Origin: Deltaproteobacteria bacterium
GTDB taxonomy: Bacteria > Myxococcota > Polyangia > Polyangiales > B10-G4
Direction: 5' to 3'
Assembly: GCA_019312705.1 (NCBI GenBank)
Contig: JAFDCW010000415.1
Span: 1 to 5,077, forward strand
Length of the DNA: 5,077 nucleotides
The translations under genes were made by a program, and so were the position numbers. Under the pieces are notes generated by a model that had not been told where the DNA came from, made no database searches, and saw nothing but the letters and a program-made list of their open reading frames with translations. Positions 4,877-5,077 of the stretch are shown piece by piece. Position 1 is the stretch's first letter. Each line of letters starts with the position of its first letter.

Positions 4877-5077
4877 CTGATATTCCTGAGTAGAGCCAAC
4901 TGTTATTGAGATGGTGGTCTCGGGTGACCTTGTTGGTGTGGGTATCAAGCGGGGATGATCCCGGTCCCGGGGGGGGGCGTCTGCTCCGCTCCTAACATTC
5001 GCTGTTGCCCGAGTGATGTCGCGACCACGGCGGGATCCTTCCGTACCGCATGGTGTACGTGGCTGCGCACGGGCCTC

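Larger units (their letters stand above)
4574..5077. other. About 500 bp without a convincing gene, containing a repeat cluster
   Basis: This stretch follows the DUF420 stop codon and runs to the window end. It differs from the genes: the plus strand is visibly G-rich, with T-rich patches and a run of nine G at 4969-4977, and the frames give low-complexity Pro/Arg/Ser translations with no domain. It holds two direct copies and one inverted copy of a repeat. G-runs at 4794-4797, 4799-4802, 4813-4815, 4820-4823 and 4831-4835 make a weak G-quadruplex candidate. I see no tRNA-like cloverleaf, no transposase fragment and no clear promoter. The last 130 bases could belong to control sequence of a gene beyond the window. 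Confidence 0.6.

Noticed and set aside
4711..4893. Small plus-strand frame of 60 codons in the repeat region
   Set aside because: It is made mostly of the repeats and the sequence between them. The 94-base offset means that the other direct copy is in a different frame, and there is no ribosome binding site.

Overview
The window is very GC-rich, with codons strongly biased to G/C in the third position. It most likely comes from a myxobacterium-like member of Myxococcota. The clearest sign is a secreted protein (1320-2774, +) ending in a MYXO-CTERM-type tail: a Gly-Cys-Gly-Cys motif, a short hydrophobic segment and a final Arg cluster. The species cannot be named from this sequence. Most of the window is ordinary chromosomal housekeeping and cell-envelope content. 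I see no phage genes, transposase, CRISPR array, rRNA or tRNA.

Layout from left to right: (1) the 3' end of a membrane-protein gene (1-327, +). (2) A perfect 26-bp palindrome (316-341) that contains the stop codons of two convergent genes and looks like a bidirectional terminator. (3) A lipoprotein gene (330-1202, -) with a degenerate cupredoxin-like region and a carboxypeptidase-regulatory-like domain. (4) A 117-bp divergent intergenic region. (5) The MYXO-CTERM surface-protein gene (1320-2774, +), whose first codons form a G-quadruplex motif. (6) A convergent subgroup Ib aspartate aminotransferase gene (2782-3987, -). (7) A divergent control region (3988-4084) with a strong inverted repeat. 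(8) A DUF420/CtaM-like membrane protein gene (4085-4573, +). (9) About 500 bp with no convincing gene (4574-5077), which holds two direct copies and one inverted copy of a REP-like repeat.

Gene orientation alternates (+, -, +, -, +), so there is no multi-gene operon here and each gene probably has its own promoter. The two divergent pairs (lipoprotein/MYXO-CTERM protein and aminotransferase/DUF420) could share control regions. Three of the five genes encode envelope proteins: the lipoprotein, the surface protein and the DUF420 membrane protein; the partial gene at the left edge is a fourth membrane protein. No new multi-gene system is evident. The observations most worth a second look are structural: the palindrome that encodes the same C-terminus for two convergent genes, the start-codon G-quadruplex motif, the inverted repeat at the aminotransferase/DUF420 promoter region, and the repeat cluster at the right end.
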